Under the pieces are notes generated by a model, which was not told the DNA's origin, did not search any database, and saw nothing but the letters and a program-made list of their open reading frames with translations. Below, in pieces: positions 8,922 through 16,949 of a stretch of DNA of 64,000 nucleotides. Position numbers and translations under genes: made by a program. Every line of letters begins with the position of its first letter. Positions within the stretch are counted from its first letter, which is position 1. This DNA is from an uncultured Algibacter sp. (lineage in GTDB: Bacteria; Bacteroidota; Bacteroidia; Flavobacteriales; Flavobacteriaceae): positions 702,550 to 766,549 of the forward strand of contig NZ_CANMAU010000001.1 in the NCBI RefSeq assembly GCF_947495925.1, read 5' to 3'.

Positions 8922-9376
8922 TGGGAAACAACATTCGCATCACGAAACAATTCTCTTTCGAAACAGGTCACGCACTATATGGTTACGATGGAAAATGTAA
9001 AAATGTTCACGGTCATAGCTACAAGCTATCGGTAACCGTTATTGGTAAACCTATTACAGACAACACCCATGTAAAGTTTGGTATGGTTATAGATTTTGGC
9101 GATCTCAAAAAAATTGTAAAAGAAGAAATTGTAAATGTTTTTGATCACGCCACCGTATTCAATAAAAACACCCCGCATGTAGAGTTGGCAAAAGAATTAT
9201 CAGACCGCGGACATAATGTGCTGCTCGTAGATTACCAACCTACAAGCGAAATGATGGTTTTAGATTTTGCCAAAAAAATTAACAAAAGGCTACCAATTCA
9301 CATAAAACTACACTCCTTAAAACTTCAGGAAACCGACACTTCATTTGCAGAGTGGTTTGAGTATGACAATATTTAG
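8921..9376 (+). CDS. queD: 6-carboxytetrahydropterin synthase / PTPS family (QueD-like)
   Basis: A protein of 151 residues with the PTPS fold signature. Zinc ligands are His17 (ETGHALY) and His30 and His32 (NVHGHSY), with the catalytic Cys26 in GKCKN. It also has the downstream FDHATVFN segment carrying the Asp-His pair, and the substrate-anchoring Glu in LQETDTSFAEW. In bacteria this family converts dihydroneopterin triphosphate to 6-carboxy-tetrahydropterin for queuosine/7-deazaguanine synthesis. A pterin role cannot be excluded. It is cytoplasmic and is the last gene of a small co-directional group. Its TAG stop abuts the first base of an intergenic repeat. Confidence 0.85.
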   Translation: MGNNIRITKQFSFETGHALYGYDGKCKNVHGHSYKLSVTVIGKPITDNTHVKFGMVIDFGDLKKIVKEEIVNVFDHATVFNKNTPHVELAKELSDRGHNVLLVDYQPTSEMMVLDFAKKINKRLPIHIKLHSLKLQETDTSFAEWFEYDNI

Positions 9377-9464
9377 GGCGTTACCCCAAGGGTCGGGCTT
9401 TCCGCTGTGTCTTTCTTGCCGAAAAGGCAAAAAAGGCTGCCGCTGCAATCCCTAACCTTGTTAG
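9376..9464 (+). repeat. Dispersed intergenic repeat, copy A
   Basis: A GC-richer island in AT-rich DNA. It starts GGGCGTTACCCC, continues GGGTCGGGCTTTCCGCTG, and ends with GCCGCTGCAATCCCTAAC plus a small hairpin (CCTAAC/GTTAGG). Reverse-strand relatives are at 23581-23629 and 35727-35808. It begins directly at the stop codon of the QueD-like gene. Internal GCC..GGC segments suggest a folded RNA or DNA. Confidence 0.6.
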
Positions 9465-9525
9465 GTATCATAGCTTTTTTTACAGACAGAAGATATTTTG
9501 TTGCTTTTTAGAATGGTTCGTTTAA

Positions 9526-9642
9526 CGTGTTTGTATACGGTTTGTTGCGTGGTTAAGTAACTTAGTTAACAAATAAAAACCGAATAAAAAATCCGTGAGG
9601 ACTTTTGTAAATAGGCTAGAACTAGCAATAAATTATATACGG
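9526..9642 (-). repeat. Cassette-boundary-like repeat overlapping a gene 3' end
   Basis: A 117-bp non-coding element bounded by TATACGG on both sides. It contains GTTAA...TTAAC and CTAG-AA-CTAG inverted repeats and the phrase CCGTGAGGACTTTTG. I recall very similar sequence next to many unrelated accessory genes in Flavobacteriaceae, but could not search. Reading on the minus strand, its first 21 bases encode the last six residues and the TAG stop of the methyltransferase, so the gene appears to have been joined to the repeat. Confidence 0.5.
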
Positions 9643-10293
9643 AGTTGGTAGTTTTTTTATTATAAAATACTTAGATAGCAGATTATGTTTTTGTCCATTA
9701 AATTCAACTTCGGGTTCAGTTTTCTCAATTTTTTCAATTATTTTAAAGGCTGTTTGTTGAATTAAAGATTCAAAATCTTCGGTTCGATATTCTTTAAATC
9801 CATATTTAGTAAAGTTGAGTGTTTGTCCTTCAATAAAAGGTCTAAACGAAACAATTAATATTCCATTTTTGTTTAATACTCTATAAACCTCTTCTAATGC
9901 CTTTACTGGATTTTTCCAAAAGTAAATGGTGTTAATTGTGCATATTTTATCAAACGTTTCATCCCAAACAGGTATTTTCTCAACATCTGCATCAAATAAA
10001 TCTACATGTCCTGTTTCTATTAGAGAGCTATTATTTTTTTTAGCTTCAGTTATCATAGTCTCAGAAATATCAATCCCAGTAAAGGATATTCTTGAACCAT
10101 AGTTAAGAATATCCTTTATAAAGTTGCCATTTCCCAACCCAATTTCTAAAACAGATTCATTGTCTTTTATTTTTAGCAATTCATATGTAGTTCTACTTAT
10201 GAATTCATTCATGGTATTCATGCCTAAAGCAACATTAATTCCAAGTTTCCCAGAGGGATTGGCTAACTGTTTTGCAATTTTTTCAAAATTCAT
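9622..10293 (-). CDS. Class I SAM-dependent methyltransferase
   Basis: A protein of 223 residues. The glycine-rich SAM loop VLEIGLGNGN is at 48-57, an acidic residue after motif II is in FTGIDISETMI, and the methyltransferase_11-like segment with EEVYRVLNKNGILIVSF follows. The substrate is unknown; small molecules are usual for this group. It lies 8 bp after the VOC gene. Its last six residues (PYIIYC) and the stop are encoded inside the repeat at 9526-9642, so the native C-terminus may have been lost or replaced. Confidence 0.8.
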   Translation of the reverse strand: MNFEKIAKQLANPSGKLGINVALGMNTMNEFISRTTYELLKIKDNESVLEIGLGNGNFIKDILNYGSRISFTGIDISETMITEAKKNNSSLIETGHVDLFDADVEKIPVWDETFDKICTINTIYFWKNPVKALEEVYRVLNKNGILIVSFRPFIEGQTLNFTKYGFKEYRTEDFESLIQQTAFKIIEKIEKTEPEVEFNGQKHNLLSKYFIIKKLPTPYIIYC

Positions 10294-10301
10294 TTAGCAA
10301 T

Positions 10302-10766
10302 TTATTCTGGAGTTTCAGAAAATGTTAAAACAAACCCATTTATATCCATTATAGCAAATTCATTGGTGCCGTAGAAAGTTTTGTTTATTGGCTTTATTAC
10401 CGTAACCTTATCAGATATTTTACTATAATAATCATGTATGTTTTTTATCCGAATGTAAAAGGTTAACGCACCTCCAACTTGCATTGGTTCTATTTCTTTG
10501 TATTCATTTTTTAATGATTTTTCTTCCTGAAACATAAGGCCTACATTATCTAGCATTACATAACCCCATTCAAATTGACCTGATTCAGGATTTGTATCTA
10601 TTAATTTAAAACCTAGACTGTCTATGTAATAATCTAAGGTTGCGCTTACGTCTTTTACCATTATGTTTGGTATAAGAGATTCTAATTTTGCCATATTGTT
10701 GTTTTTAGTTTGAGAATAAGATTTAATAGAGGAGCTAATAAGAACTGCCATCAAAAAATATTGCAT
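10302..10766 (-). CDS. VOC (glyoxalase/bleomycin-resistance-like) family protein
   Basis: A frame of 154 residues. The VOC core begins at LIPNIMVKDVSATLDYYIDSLGF and continues through VMLDNVGLMFQE and the second half GGALTFYIRIKNIHDYYSKI, ending FAIMDINGFVLTFSE. The first 24 residues are weakly signal-like, but the core start is more naturally the internal ATG at 10694 (MAKLESL). Metal ligands are not obvious, so it may be a binding protein rather than an enzyme. It is co-directional with the methyltransferase and AraC genes. Confidence 0.75.
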   Translation of the reverse strand: MQYFLMAVLISSSIKSYSQTKNNNMAKLESLIPNIMVKDVSATLDYYIDSLGFKLIDTNPESGQFEWGYVMLDNVGLMFQEEKSLKNEYKEIEPMQVGGALTFYIRIKNIHDYYSKISDKVTVIKPINKTFYGTNEFAIMDINGFVLTFSETPE

Positions 10767-10829
10767 AATTATTTTTATGACAAATGTAAAAGTTAAGAAT
10801 GGGTTAAGTTTTGTAAAAAAACGACAACG

Positions 10830-11609
10830 TTATAATTCAGAAGGATTTAGGCCAGATAGCCTATTTGATTCTTTGGTAAGGTGAGAATGGTCAAAATAAC
10901 CATTATCAAAAGCTATGCTTAATAAACTCAAGTTTGGATTTTCTATGATGCTATCTTTGGCTTTGTTAAAACGAATTATAGAATGATATTCTTTCATGGT
11001 AATTCCAACGATTGTTTTAAAACGTCTTTCCAATTGTCTCAAACTTATACAATGATCTTTAGCGATTAAACCCAAATCTAGTTCTCTATAATTAGCACGT
11101 ATAGATTCACAAACCGAGCGCTCTAATTTGTTTACATTTTTAGCTGTCCAATTTATTTCGGCTGTTAAAAAACTATTAATTAATTGCATTTTTTCAAAAT
11201 GACATTTTTTTTCAATAAGCTCTTCTAAAAATGAATTGTTAAGTTTAGGAAATAGGTTTGATGCATTTATAGCTGTGTCTTTTATTTCTGAAAGTGGAAT
11301 ACTCGAGATGGAATTAAACTGACCAGTTTTAAATCTAACCCCAAGAGTTTCTGAATTTTTCTTTGAAACTACTTTTTTGAATTTAGTCATCATTCCTGAA
11401 ATCCGAATTTCATTTCCAGAGTTCAACTGCATTTGTTTACCGAGTTCAAAAATAATATCAACATATCCATCTGGTAAAATTCTAGACTCTCTTTCCTGTC
11501 CATTGTTTGTTGCTATCCAAATGGTATCAACAATTGAATTCAAATTTTTAGATGGTATGTATTCTTTATAGCTCAACACTTCAAAGTTATAACGAAAATA
11601 TAAAAGCAA
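10830..11609 (-). CDS. AraC-family transcriptional regulator (soluble)
   Basis: A protein of 259 residues. The N-terminal ~140 residues contain the phrase IPSKNLNSIVDTIWIA and RILPDGYVDIIFELG, typical of the domain that precedes HTH_18 in many Bacteroidota regulators. The C-terminal ~100 residues are the AraC double HTH (LIAKDHCISLRQLERRFKTI, then LLSIAFDNGYFDHSHLTKESNRLSGLNPSEL). No membrane segments, so it is cytoplasmic. It probably regulates the adjacent VOC/methyltransferase genes or itself. The initiating codon is not certain. Confidence 0.85.
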   Translation of the reverse strand: MLLYFRYNFEVLSYKEYIPSKNLNSIVDTIWIATNNGQERESRILPDGYVDIIFELGKQMQLNSGNEIRISGMMTKFKKVVSKKNSETLGVRFKTGQFNSISSIPLSEIKDTAINASNLFPKLNNSFLEELIEKKCHFEKMQLINSFLTAEINWTAKNVNKLERSVCESIRANYRELDLGLIAKDHCISLRQLERRFKTIVGITMKEYHSIIRFNKAKDSIIENPNLSLLSIAFDNGYFDHSHLTKESNRLSGLNPSEL

Positions 11610-11647
11610 CTTTAGTAACTTGTAAAAGTCACTTTTTTTTAAATGAT

Positions 11648-12163
11648 TTATTTTCGAATAGGTATCATATTAGAAGTGTCTACAGGGAAACTATCATATT
11701 TATTATACAATTTTAAATATTTTTCAGGGTTAATAGGTACTTCATTTAAGGTTTCATGTAAGCCTTTAAAAAAACCTTCTCGTTTTTGAGATGGGTTAAA
11801 AATTAAGGTCAGTTTTACAGTTTTATCCGTGTCATTTTTAAATCCGTGAGGTGTAAATCTTGGAACGTAAGCAACAGTTCCAGGTTTGGCTTTGTACTCT
11901 TCTTTGCCAACTTGCATGGTTAACTCCCCTTCATTTACAATGAAAGTTTCATCCATAAATCTGTGGTAATGTAGTTTTGCACCAATTGCCATTGGCGGAA
12001 GCGTAATTTCATATACACCTAATTGGTCATTGGACATTTCACTAGTAACCTTAAATGTAATAGAGATACTACTTAATTCTAATTTCTCGCCTTCATTCGG
12101 TTGAATTATAGATGCATTACTCTCTAATTCATCTTCAAAATAATTTTCTTTAGTAAGATTCAT
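11648..12163 (-). CDS. Cupin-domain protein
   Basis: A protein of 171 residues with a single beta-barrel cupin. Motif 1 is KLHYHRFMDETFIVNEGEL and motif 2 is PGTVAYVPRFTPHGFKN, giving a likely His-His-Glu-His metal site. Function may be oxygenase, isomerase or sensor-like and cannot be fixed. It starts 3 bp after the azoreductase gene, so the two are almost certainly one transcript under the candidate ECF41-type promoter at 12806-12832. Confidence 0.8.
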   Translation of the reverse strand: MNLTKENYFEDELESNASIIQPNEGEKLELSSISITFKVTSEMSNDQLGVYEITLPPMAIGAKLHYHRFMDETFIVNEGELTMQVGKEEYKAKPGTVAYVPRFTPHGFKNDTDKTVKLTLIFNPSQKREGFFKGLHETLNEVPINPEKYLKLYNKYDSFPVDTSNMIPIRK

Positions 12164-12166
12164 AGT

Positions 12167-12778
12167 TTATTTTTTTAATGATTGATTTATGTCGTTTTGT
12201 AATACAAGTATATTTTGATTCATCATGTTATGTTCACTTGTTCCTTCTAGTGAAAATATGTTTTGCGTTTTTACACCCATATGCGCTAAAATTGCTTTTA
12301 GATAAGGTTCTTGAAAATCATATTGTTCCATTAACGTGCCTTTATAACTACCACCTTTTGCTGTTATGATAAATGCAATCTTATTTTCTAGTAATCCGTA
12401 ATAACCATTCTCGTTAATATTAAAAGTGTGTCCAATTCTCACAATTTGGTCTAAATACGCTTTAAGGTTTGAAGGAATATTTAAATTGTATAATGGACTA
12501 CTAATTAGGATTTCATTAGCTGATTTTAATTCTGTTATAAGCTCATCAGACAATGCAGTAGCTTTTTTACTTTCATTGGTCATAAATTCTTCAGAAGTAT
12601 AAAAGCCTTCAATAGTATCATTTTTTATATGTGGAATGTTTTGTTTCGCTAAATCTCTGCGAATAACTATACCATCCGGATTTTCTATTATCCATTTTTT
12701 TTCAAAAAAATCTGCCAATTTTCTTGAGTGTGAGCCAACAATTCTAGAACTACAATCTATTCTTAATAATTTTTTCAT
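12167..12778 (-). CDS. azoR: FMN-dependent NADH-azoreductase / flavodoxin-fold reductase
   Basis: A protein of 203 residues with the AcpD/AzoR flavodoxin fold. It starts KKLLRIDCSSRIVGSHSRKL (the phosphate-binding loop of FMN), has SSPLYNLNIPSNLKAYLDQI in the middle, and a TAKGGSYKG loop. The family reduces quinones and azo compounds with NAD(P)H. It is cytoplasmic. It lies directly downstream of the sigma factor, with its own candidate promoter at 12806-12832, and upstream of the cupin gene. Oxidoreductases are typical partners of ECF41 sigma factors. Confidence 0.85.
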   Translation of the reverse strand: MKKLLRIDCSSRIVGSHSRKLADFFEKKWIIENPDGIVIRRDLAKQNIPHIKNDTIEGFYTSEEFMTNESKKATALSDELITELKSANEILISSPLYNLNIPSNLKAYLDQIVRIGHTFNINENGYYGLLENKIAFIITAKGGSYKGTLMEQYDFQEPYLKAILAHMGVKTQNIFSLEGTSEHNMMNQNILVLQNDINQSLKK

Positions 12779-12805
12779 CTATTGATATTTTATGTTCAAT
12801 AGATT

Positions 12806-12832
12806 GACAAATTGGAAAGGAAAAATGTGACA
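12806..12832 (-). promoter_or_regulatory. Candidate ECF41-type promoter for azoR-cupin
   Basis: On the minus strand the sequence reads TGTCACA, 16 bp spacer, TGTC. The known ECF41 promoter is TGTCACA with 16-17 bp to CGTC. The last base of the minus-10 core is 28 bp before the azoR start. The site before the sigma gene at 13695-13721 has the same spacer length, the same T-run after the minus-35 element and the same distance to the start codon. Confidence 0.65.
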
Positions 12833-12836
12833 GATT

Positions 12837-13667
12837 TTATATAGAAAGTGATTTTAGCTTATCTGGATCGACTATGGAATAAATGCCATTAATCTTTGTT
12901 TTATCAAATTCAAAAACTTGACAATTGTATAATACTCCATTTTTGTAAAATAAAATTGCAGGCTGATGATTTATGTAGCTATATTTAGTTTTTAATCCAG
13001 TTAAAAAAGCTCTATAAACATAAAGTAGTAGTTTAGAGGTACTTGTTATACCACTTGTTAATTCTCTAACTACTTTAATGTTTTTTCCTCCATCTGCAGC
13101 CAATAATATATCTTTAGATAATAATTTTTCTAAAGCAGACATGTTTCCATTTTGCATTGCTTCAATGTATAGCTTCAAATTATGGGTTTCATTTTTCTGA
13201 ATAATATGGTTTTTTGTTTTGCTATTATTCAATTTAATTTTGGCTCTACTTAATAATTTTCTTGAATTTTCAATTGTAAAACCAATGGTTTCAGCAATTT
13301 CTTTATGAGAATAGTCAAAAGCCACTTTTAAAATAAAAACGGCTCGTTCTTTTGCCGTTAATTTTTCTAGAAGTGTTAACATTGAATAAGATAAAATCTC
13401 ATTGTAATTGATGTTGTCATCTGCATTTTCGGTTGAAAGTGGTTCCGGAAGCCAAACATTAGTAGCTGTTGTTTTACTCTTTCTTTTTTTTACATTAATA
13501 GATTGATTGATGACAGACTTGATTAAATAACCAATTTCATTTTCAATATGCTTTTTGTCAATTATCAAATACTTTACAAGAATATCTTGAATAGTATCTT
13601 TCGCATCTTCAGAAGAACCAAGGATGTTATATGCAAATGGAAACAGTATGTCGTGATAATTTTTCAA
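12837..13667 (-). CDS. ECF41-like RNA polymerase sigma factor with C-terminal SnoaL-like extension
   Basis: A protein of 276 residues. Sigma region 2 covers about residues 1-65, the linker has WLPEPL at 72-77, and region 4 lies at about 95-150 (LTAKERAVFILKVAFDYSHKEIAETIGF). A ~115-residue SnoaL/NTF2-like C-terminal domain carries ADGGKNIKVVREL at 191-203. The WLPEP linker and DGGGK-like motif are hallmarks of ECF41, whose extension modulates activity in place of an anti-sigma factor. No anti-sigma gene is nearby, as expected. A candidate cognate promoter precedes the gene, implying autoregulation, and a second one drives azoR-cupin. Confidence 0.85.
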   Translation of the reverse strand: MKNYHDILFPFAYNILGSSEDAKDTIQDILVKYLIIDKKHIENEIGYLIKSVINQSINVKKRKSKTTATNVWLPEPLSTENADDNINYNEILSYSMLTLLEKLTAKERAVFILKVAFDYSHKEIAETIGFTIENSRKLLSRAKIKLNNSKTKNHIIQKNETHNLKLYIEAMQNGNMSALEKLLSKDILLAADGGKNIKVVRELTSGITSTSKLLLYVYRAFLTGLKTKYSYINHQPAILFYKNGVLYNCQVFEFDKTKINGIYSIVDPDKLKSLSI

Positions 13668-13694
13668 TTCTAAATTTTGTGTGTTAGAAACTAA

Positions 13695-13721
13695 GACAAT
13701 TCAACTTATAAAAACGTGACA
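13695..13721 (-). promoter_or_regulatory. Candidate autoregulatory ECF41-type promoter
   Basis: The minus strand reads TGTCACG, 16 bp spacer, TGTC, with the minus-10 core 28 bp before the sigma start codon. It matches the azoR site in elements, spacer and position (only the seventh base of the minus-35 element differs). Confidence 0.65.
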
Positions 13722-13777
13722 GATTAATTGTTAAAATAATATAGAAGATGTTTATTTTAGATAGAACAGTAATGAAT

Positions 13778-14347
13778 CTATTCATCAAAAATATCGCTAT
13801 ATTCAGTTTCTATTTTTAATTTGTTCCATTTCTCTTTCCATCTCTTGTTTTTTATTCTAGCATTGTAAATAGCCAAATCAAATTTTGGTGTGGGTCTGAC
13901 CAAAAGGTTAAATAAGTCTTCCAAACCATAAGGTGCTATATATTCAATTTGGTTTTCAAGATTCAGTCTTACAGCTATTGAAGTTGCAGTTTCAGGCCAA
14001 AAAGAAATAGCATGATTACAATTAGTATATTGTTGGTGTCCGTTTCTAATATGCATTATTGCCTGATTTTTAACAGACCATTTTAGATCCGAATTCAGTT
14101 TTCGTAACTTGTTTTCTATTTGCAAGTCATATTCTTTACTCAAGTTTGATGTATCAAAGTATATAATATCAATATCATTAAGTTCAGTTCTGTCTTTTTT
14201 ATGTTTTTCATCCCAAACTTTGTTTCTTACAAAACCAGCTCCAATCCAACAATCATTCAAGTTTAAATCTCTAACAATTTTCAAAATGTTAGTCATCCAA
14301 ATATCATTTTCAATGATTTCTATTAGTTTGTTTTCTAATTTTTGCAT
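13778..14347 (-). CDS. Nucleotidyltransferase-fold protein (DUF925/NTP_transf_6-like)
   Basis: A protein of 189 residues from the ATG at 14347. Features are GAGFVRNKVWD (residues ~36-46), the acidic pair in ELNDIDIIYFD, the segment SWPETATSIAVRL-like (FWPETATSIAVRLN) and APYGLEDLFNLLVRPTPKF, which characterise this small nucleotidyltransferase-like family. Substrate unknown. A longer frame begins at 14389, but a TAnnTTTG minus-7 element (14368-14375, minus strand) lies inside that extension, which favours the shorter start. Confidence 0.75.
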   Translation of the reverse strand: MQKLENKLIEIIENDIWMTNILKIVRDLNLNDCWIGAGFVRNKVWDEKHKKDRTELNDIDIIYFDTSNLSKEYDLQIENKLRKLNSDLKWSVKNQAIMHIRNGHQQYTNCNHAISFWPETATSIAVRLNLENQIEYIAPYGLEDLFNLLVRPTPKFDLAIYNARIKNKRWKEKWNKLKIETEYSDIFDE

Positions 14348-14367
14348 TTTTCTAATTACTGCCAATG

Positions 14368-14375
14368 CAAAAATA
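14368..14375 (-). promoter_or_regulatory. Candidate minus-7 element (TATTTTTG)
   Basis: TATTTTTG on the minus strand fits TAnnTTTG and ends 21 bp before the preferred ATG at 14347 of the nucleotidyltransferase-like gene. It helps decide the start. Confidence 0.4.
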
Positions 14376-14510
14376 AAGTTCTGTTTCAATGAACTTTATC
14401 GATGGCTAAACGAATCTATCGTTTTTTTCTGACAAAGTCAAGCAGTAAAAGTCGTTTACGAATAATTATTCCAAAGGTACCTGCCTTCTCAAGAATTATT
14501 ATATTTACAC

Positions 14511-15263
14511 ATGCAAATTCCTAAAGGAAAAAAAATATACTTCGCTTCAGATAACCATTTAGGAGCTCCAACAAAAGAAGCCTCTTTTCCTCGAGAAAAG
14601 AAATTTGTCGCCTGGTTAGATGAAGTCAAAGAAGATGCCGCAGCGATATTCCTTTTAGGGGATTTATTCGATTTCTGGATGGAGTTTAAAACCGTAGTCC
14701 CAAAAGGATTTACCAGAACCTTGGGTAAACTAGCAGAAATTAGTGATTCTGGAATCCCTATTTACTATTTTGTCGGTAATCATGACTTATGGATGAATGG
14801 TTATTTTGAAGAAGAACTCAATATTCCTGTTTACCATAAACCCAAAGAATTCACTTTTAATGATAAAACCTTTTTTATAGGTCACGGCGATGGTTTAGGC
14901 CCTGGCGACAAGGGCTATAAACGCATGAAAAAAGTATTTACAAACCCATTTTGTAAATGGTTATTTAGGTGGCTACATCCAGATTTAGGTGTACGAATGG
15001 CACAGCATTTATCTATTAAAAACAAACTCATATCAGGTGATGAGGATGCTAAATTTTTGGGGGAAGATAATGAGTGGCTCGTTCAATATTGCAAACGCAA
15101 ATTAAAAGACAAACACCGCGATTACTTTGTATTTGGGCACAGACACCTACCTTTAAATATTGACCTTAATGAGACTTCTAAATATGTCAATTTAGGCGAC
15201 TGGATTCAGTATTATACTTATGGTGTTTTTGACGGTAAGACCATGGAATTAAAAAAATATTAA
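14511..15263 (+). CDS. lpxH: UDP-2,3-diacylglucosamine diphosphatase
   Basis: A protein of 250 residues with a calcineurin-type metallophosphoesterase core: DNH at 14-16, GDLFDFW at 50-56 (Asp51), GNHD at 89-92, GHGDG at 124-128 and the late FGHRH. In LpxH the enzyme hydrolyses UDP-2,3-diacylglucosamine to lipid X in lipid A synthesis at the inner face of the membrane. Length is normal for Bacteroidota LpxH. It starts after the accessory block and is followed 10 bp later by an exported esterase, probably in the same transcript. Confidence 0.85.
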   Translation: MQIPKGKKIYFASDNHLGAPTKEASFPREKKFVAWLDEVKEDAAAIFLLGDLFDFWMEFKTVVPKGFTRTLGKLAEISDSGIPIYYFVGNHDLWMNGYFEEELNIPVYHKPKEFTFNDKTFFIGHGDGLGPGDKGYKRMKKVFTNPFCKWLFRWLHPDLGVRMAQHLSIKNKLISGDEDAKFLGEDNEWLVQYCKRKLKDKHRDYFVFGHRHLPLNIDLNETSKYVNLGDWIQYYTYGVFDGKTMELKKY

Positions 15264-15273
15264 ACGACATCTA

Positions 15274-16140
15274 ATGAAAACTACGATTCTCTTTTTTCTT
15301 TTATGCTTCGCAATAAATTTAACGTCAGCACAAGAAACTATAAGCGGCACAATGCAACATGACAATATAGAGCGTATTCATCAAATATATATTCCCAGTT
15401 CCTATTCTAAGCAAAATTCAGCACCATTATTATTACTTATTCATGGTTATAGTGAGCCTTCCAAATGGATTTTAAAATACACGCAATTTCAACCTCTAGC
15501 TGAAAAGTATGGTTTCATAATAGCATGTCCTGAAGGAAACATAAATGGAGCCAACGTACCTGCCTGGAATTTTTTTAATATTAATGAGAACGGACAAATA
15601 AAGGATGTAGATTATATAAATTCTTTTTTAGATAAACTAATAGACGATTATGCTATAGACGAAAAAAGAGTTTACATAACAGGGTTTTCTCAAGGTGGTC
15701 ATATGAGTTTTATAGCAGGTTGTCTTTTAAATAGTAGGATTGCAGCAATTGCACCTGTTTCTGGCACATTGCCGGCTTCAAATTTATTTAAGTGCTCGCT
15801 GGCACATAATACGCCTGCCATAATAATTAATGGAGATAACGATAATGCCGTTCCATATTCGGGAAATCAGTATGGAATGTCTGTTAGTGAATCCATAAAA
15901 GTTTGGGTAGATTATAATAAATGTAATGAAACACCAGTAATTTCATCTGTGCCAGACGCTAATCTTAATGATGAACAAACCATTGAAAAACATGAATACC
16001 TCGATAATAAAGGTAATCCTAATGTTGTACATTATAAAGTTGTTGGAGGTACACATTTATGGCCAGGACGCGAAGGAAATACAAGTTTTGAAGCTACACC
16101 GGTAATTTGGAAATTCTTATCTCAATTTAGTCTAGAGTAA
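15274..16140 (+). CDS. Exported PHB-depolymerase-type esterase (alpha/beta hydrolase)
   Basis: A protein of 288 residues with a signal peptide cleaved near residue 19 (LTSA). The Esterase_phd pattern is clear: oxyanion region LLLLIHGYSEPSKW, nucleophile Ser139 in GFSQGG, an acidic residue in IINGDNDNAVPY and the histidine in VGGTHLWPG. Relatives cleave feruloyl esters, acetylated xylan or polyhydroxyalkanoate. The substrate is not decided here. No sorting domain or carbohydrate-binding module is present, so it is probably periplasmic or secreted. Confidence 0.85.
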   Translation: MKTTILFFLLCFAINLTSAQETISGTMQHDNIERIHQIYIPSSYSKQNSAPLLLLIHGYSEPSKWILKYTQFQPLAEKYGFIIACPEGNINGANVPAWNFFNINENGQIKDVDYINSFLDKLIDDYAIDEKRVYITGFSQGGHMSFIAGCLLNSRIAAIAPVSGTLPASNLFKCSLAHNTPAIIINGDNDNAVPYSGNQYGMSVSESIKVWVDYNKCNETPVISSVPDANLNDEQTIEKHEYLDNKGNPNVVHYKVVGGTHLWPGREGNTSFEATPVIWKFLSQFSLE

Positions 16141-16294
16141 ACCTATTGGTTTTGTATTTATTATTGTTACATAATTTAGGAACACAGGTTAGCAAACTAA
16201 ATAAGTCACAGATATAAAGTCCTCGCCAATTTTTGCATGTAGGTGATTATTAAGACTAAAACATATGGTGTTGTGTCAAATGTTTTTTGGAGTT

Positions 16295-16861
16295 TTAATT
16301 AGACTTTCTTTCTAATTGAATAATTAAAACTCCAAAAATAATTTCAACAATTCCACCTATAATTGCACCCACATGAAAAGCTTGATACGAAATCAAGCAA
16401 AACATTCCAGATACCGTCAATAAAAGCCCTAAAATCCAATATATTTTCATGCCATAAATTGATTGGAATATTAAATACCTTGCTCCAATTATCATAAGCA
16501 TAACCGGAAAAAACCACTTTTTTTCTATATGGAATATCGAATACGCCATAAAAAGTCCAATAAACAGAATTGCAGTACTTTCAAAAGCCAAAAAAGCGAG
16601 TGGATTATTTTTTTGGTGTTTCCCTATTCTATGAAATAGCTTTGCGGAAAATATTCCTAATGGGTAGATTAACATTCCTCCTATAAAAAAAGTTAAAACA
16701 CTTATTTCCTCTGTTGAATAAGTTCCAACTATTCCAGAGACAAACCATATAATACTTGAAACTAAAACTCCTGTTCCGCCTCCCACGTAGGCAACACACA
16801 TATCTTTTTGTAATTCTTTAAATTTCATTGCTAAATAACTTCTTTTAAAATCGCTTTTCAA
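16295..16861 (-). CDS. Multi-pass membrane protein, DUF7010-like
   Basis: A protein of 188 residues with about six hydrophobic helices, starting with KFKELQKDMCVAYVGGGTGV and including FFIGGMLIYPLGI and the pair HVGAIIGGIVEIIFGVLII at the end. I associate this pattern with the DUF7010 family of small integral proteins of unknown function, from memory only. An internal ATG at 16828 is an alternative start. It is flanked by short spacer DNA and is sporadic in character, so it may be an acquired gene. Function unknown. Confidence 0.65.
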   Translation of the reverse strand: MKSDFKRSYLAMKFKELQKDMCVAYVGGGTGVLVSSIIWFVSGIVGTYSTEEISVLTFFIGGMLIYPLGIFSAKLFHRIGKHQKNNPLAFLAFESTAILFIGLFMAYSIFHIEKKWFFPVMLMIIGARYLIFQSIYGMKIYWILGLLLTVSGMFCLISYQAFHVGAIIGGIVEIIFGVLIIQLERKSN

Positions 16862-16949
16862 CGCATAATTCTCCCCTACTCAAGGCACGAAATATAGTTT
16901 ATAAAACTAATAATCAACCTTTTCCAATAACATCTCCGTTTAAAACAAA

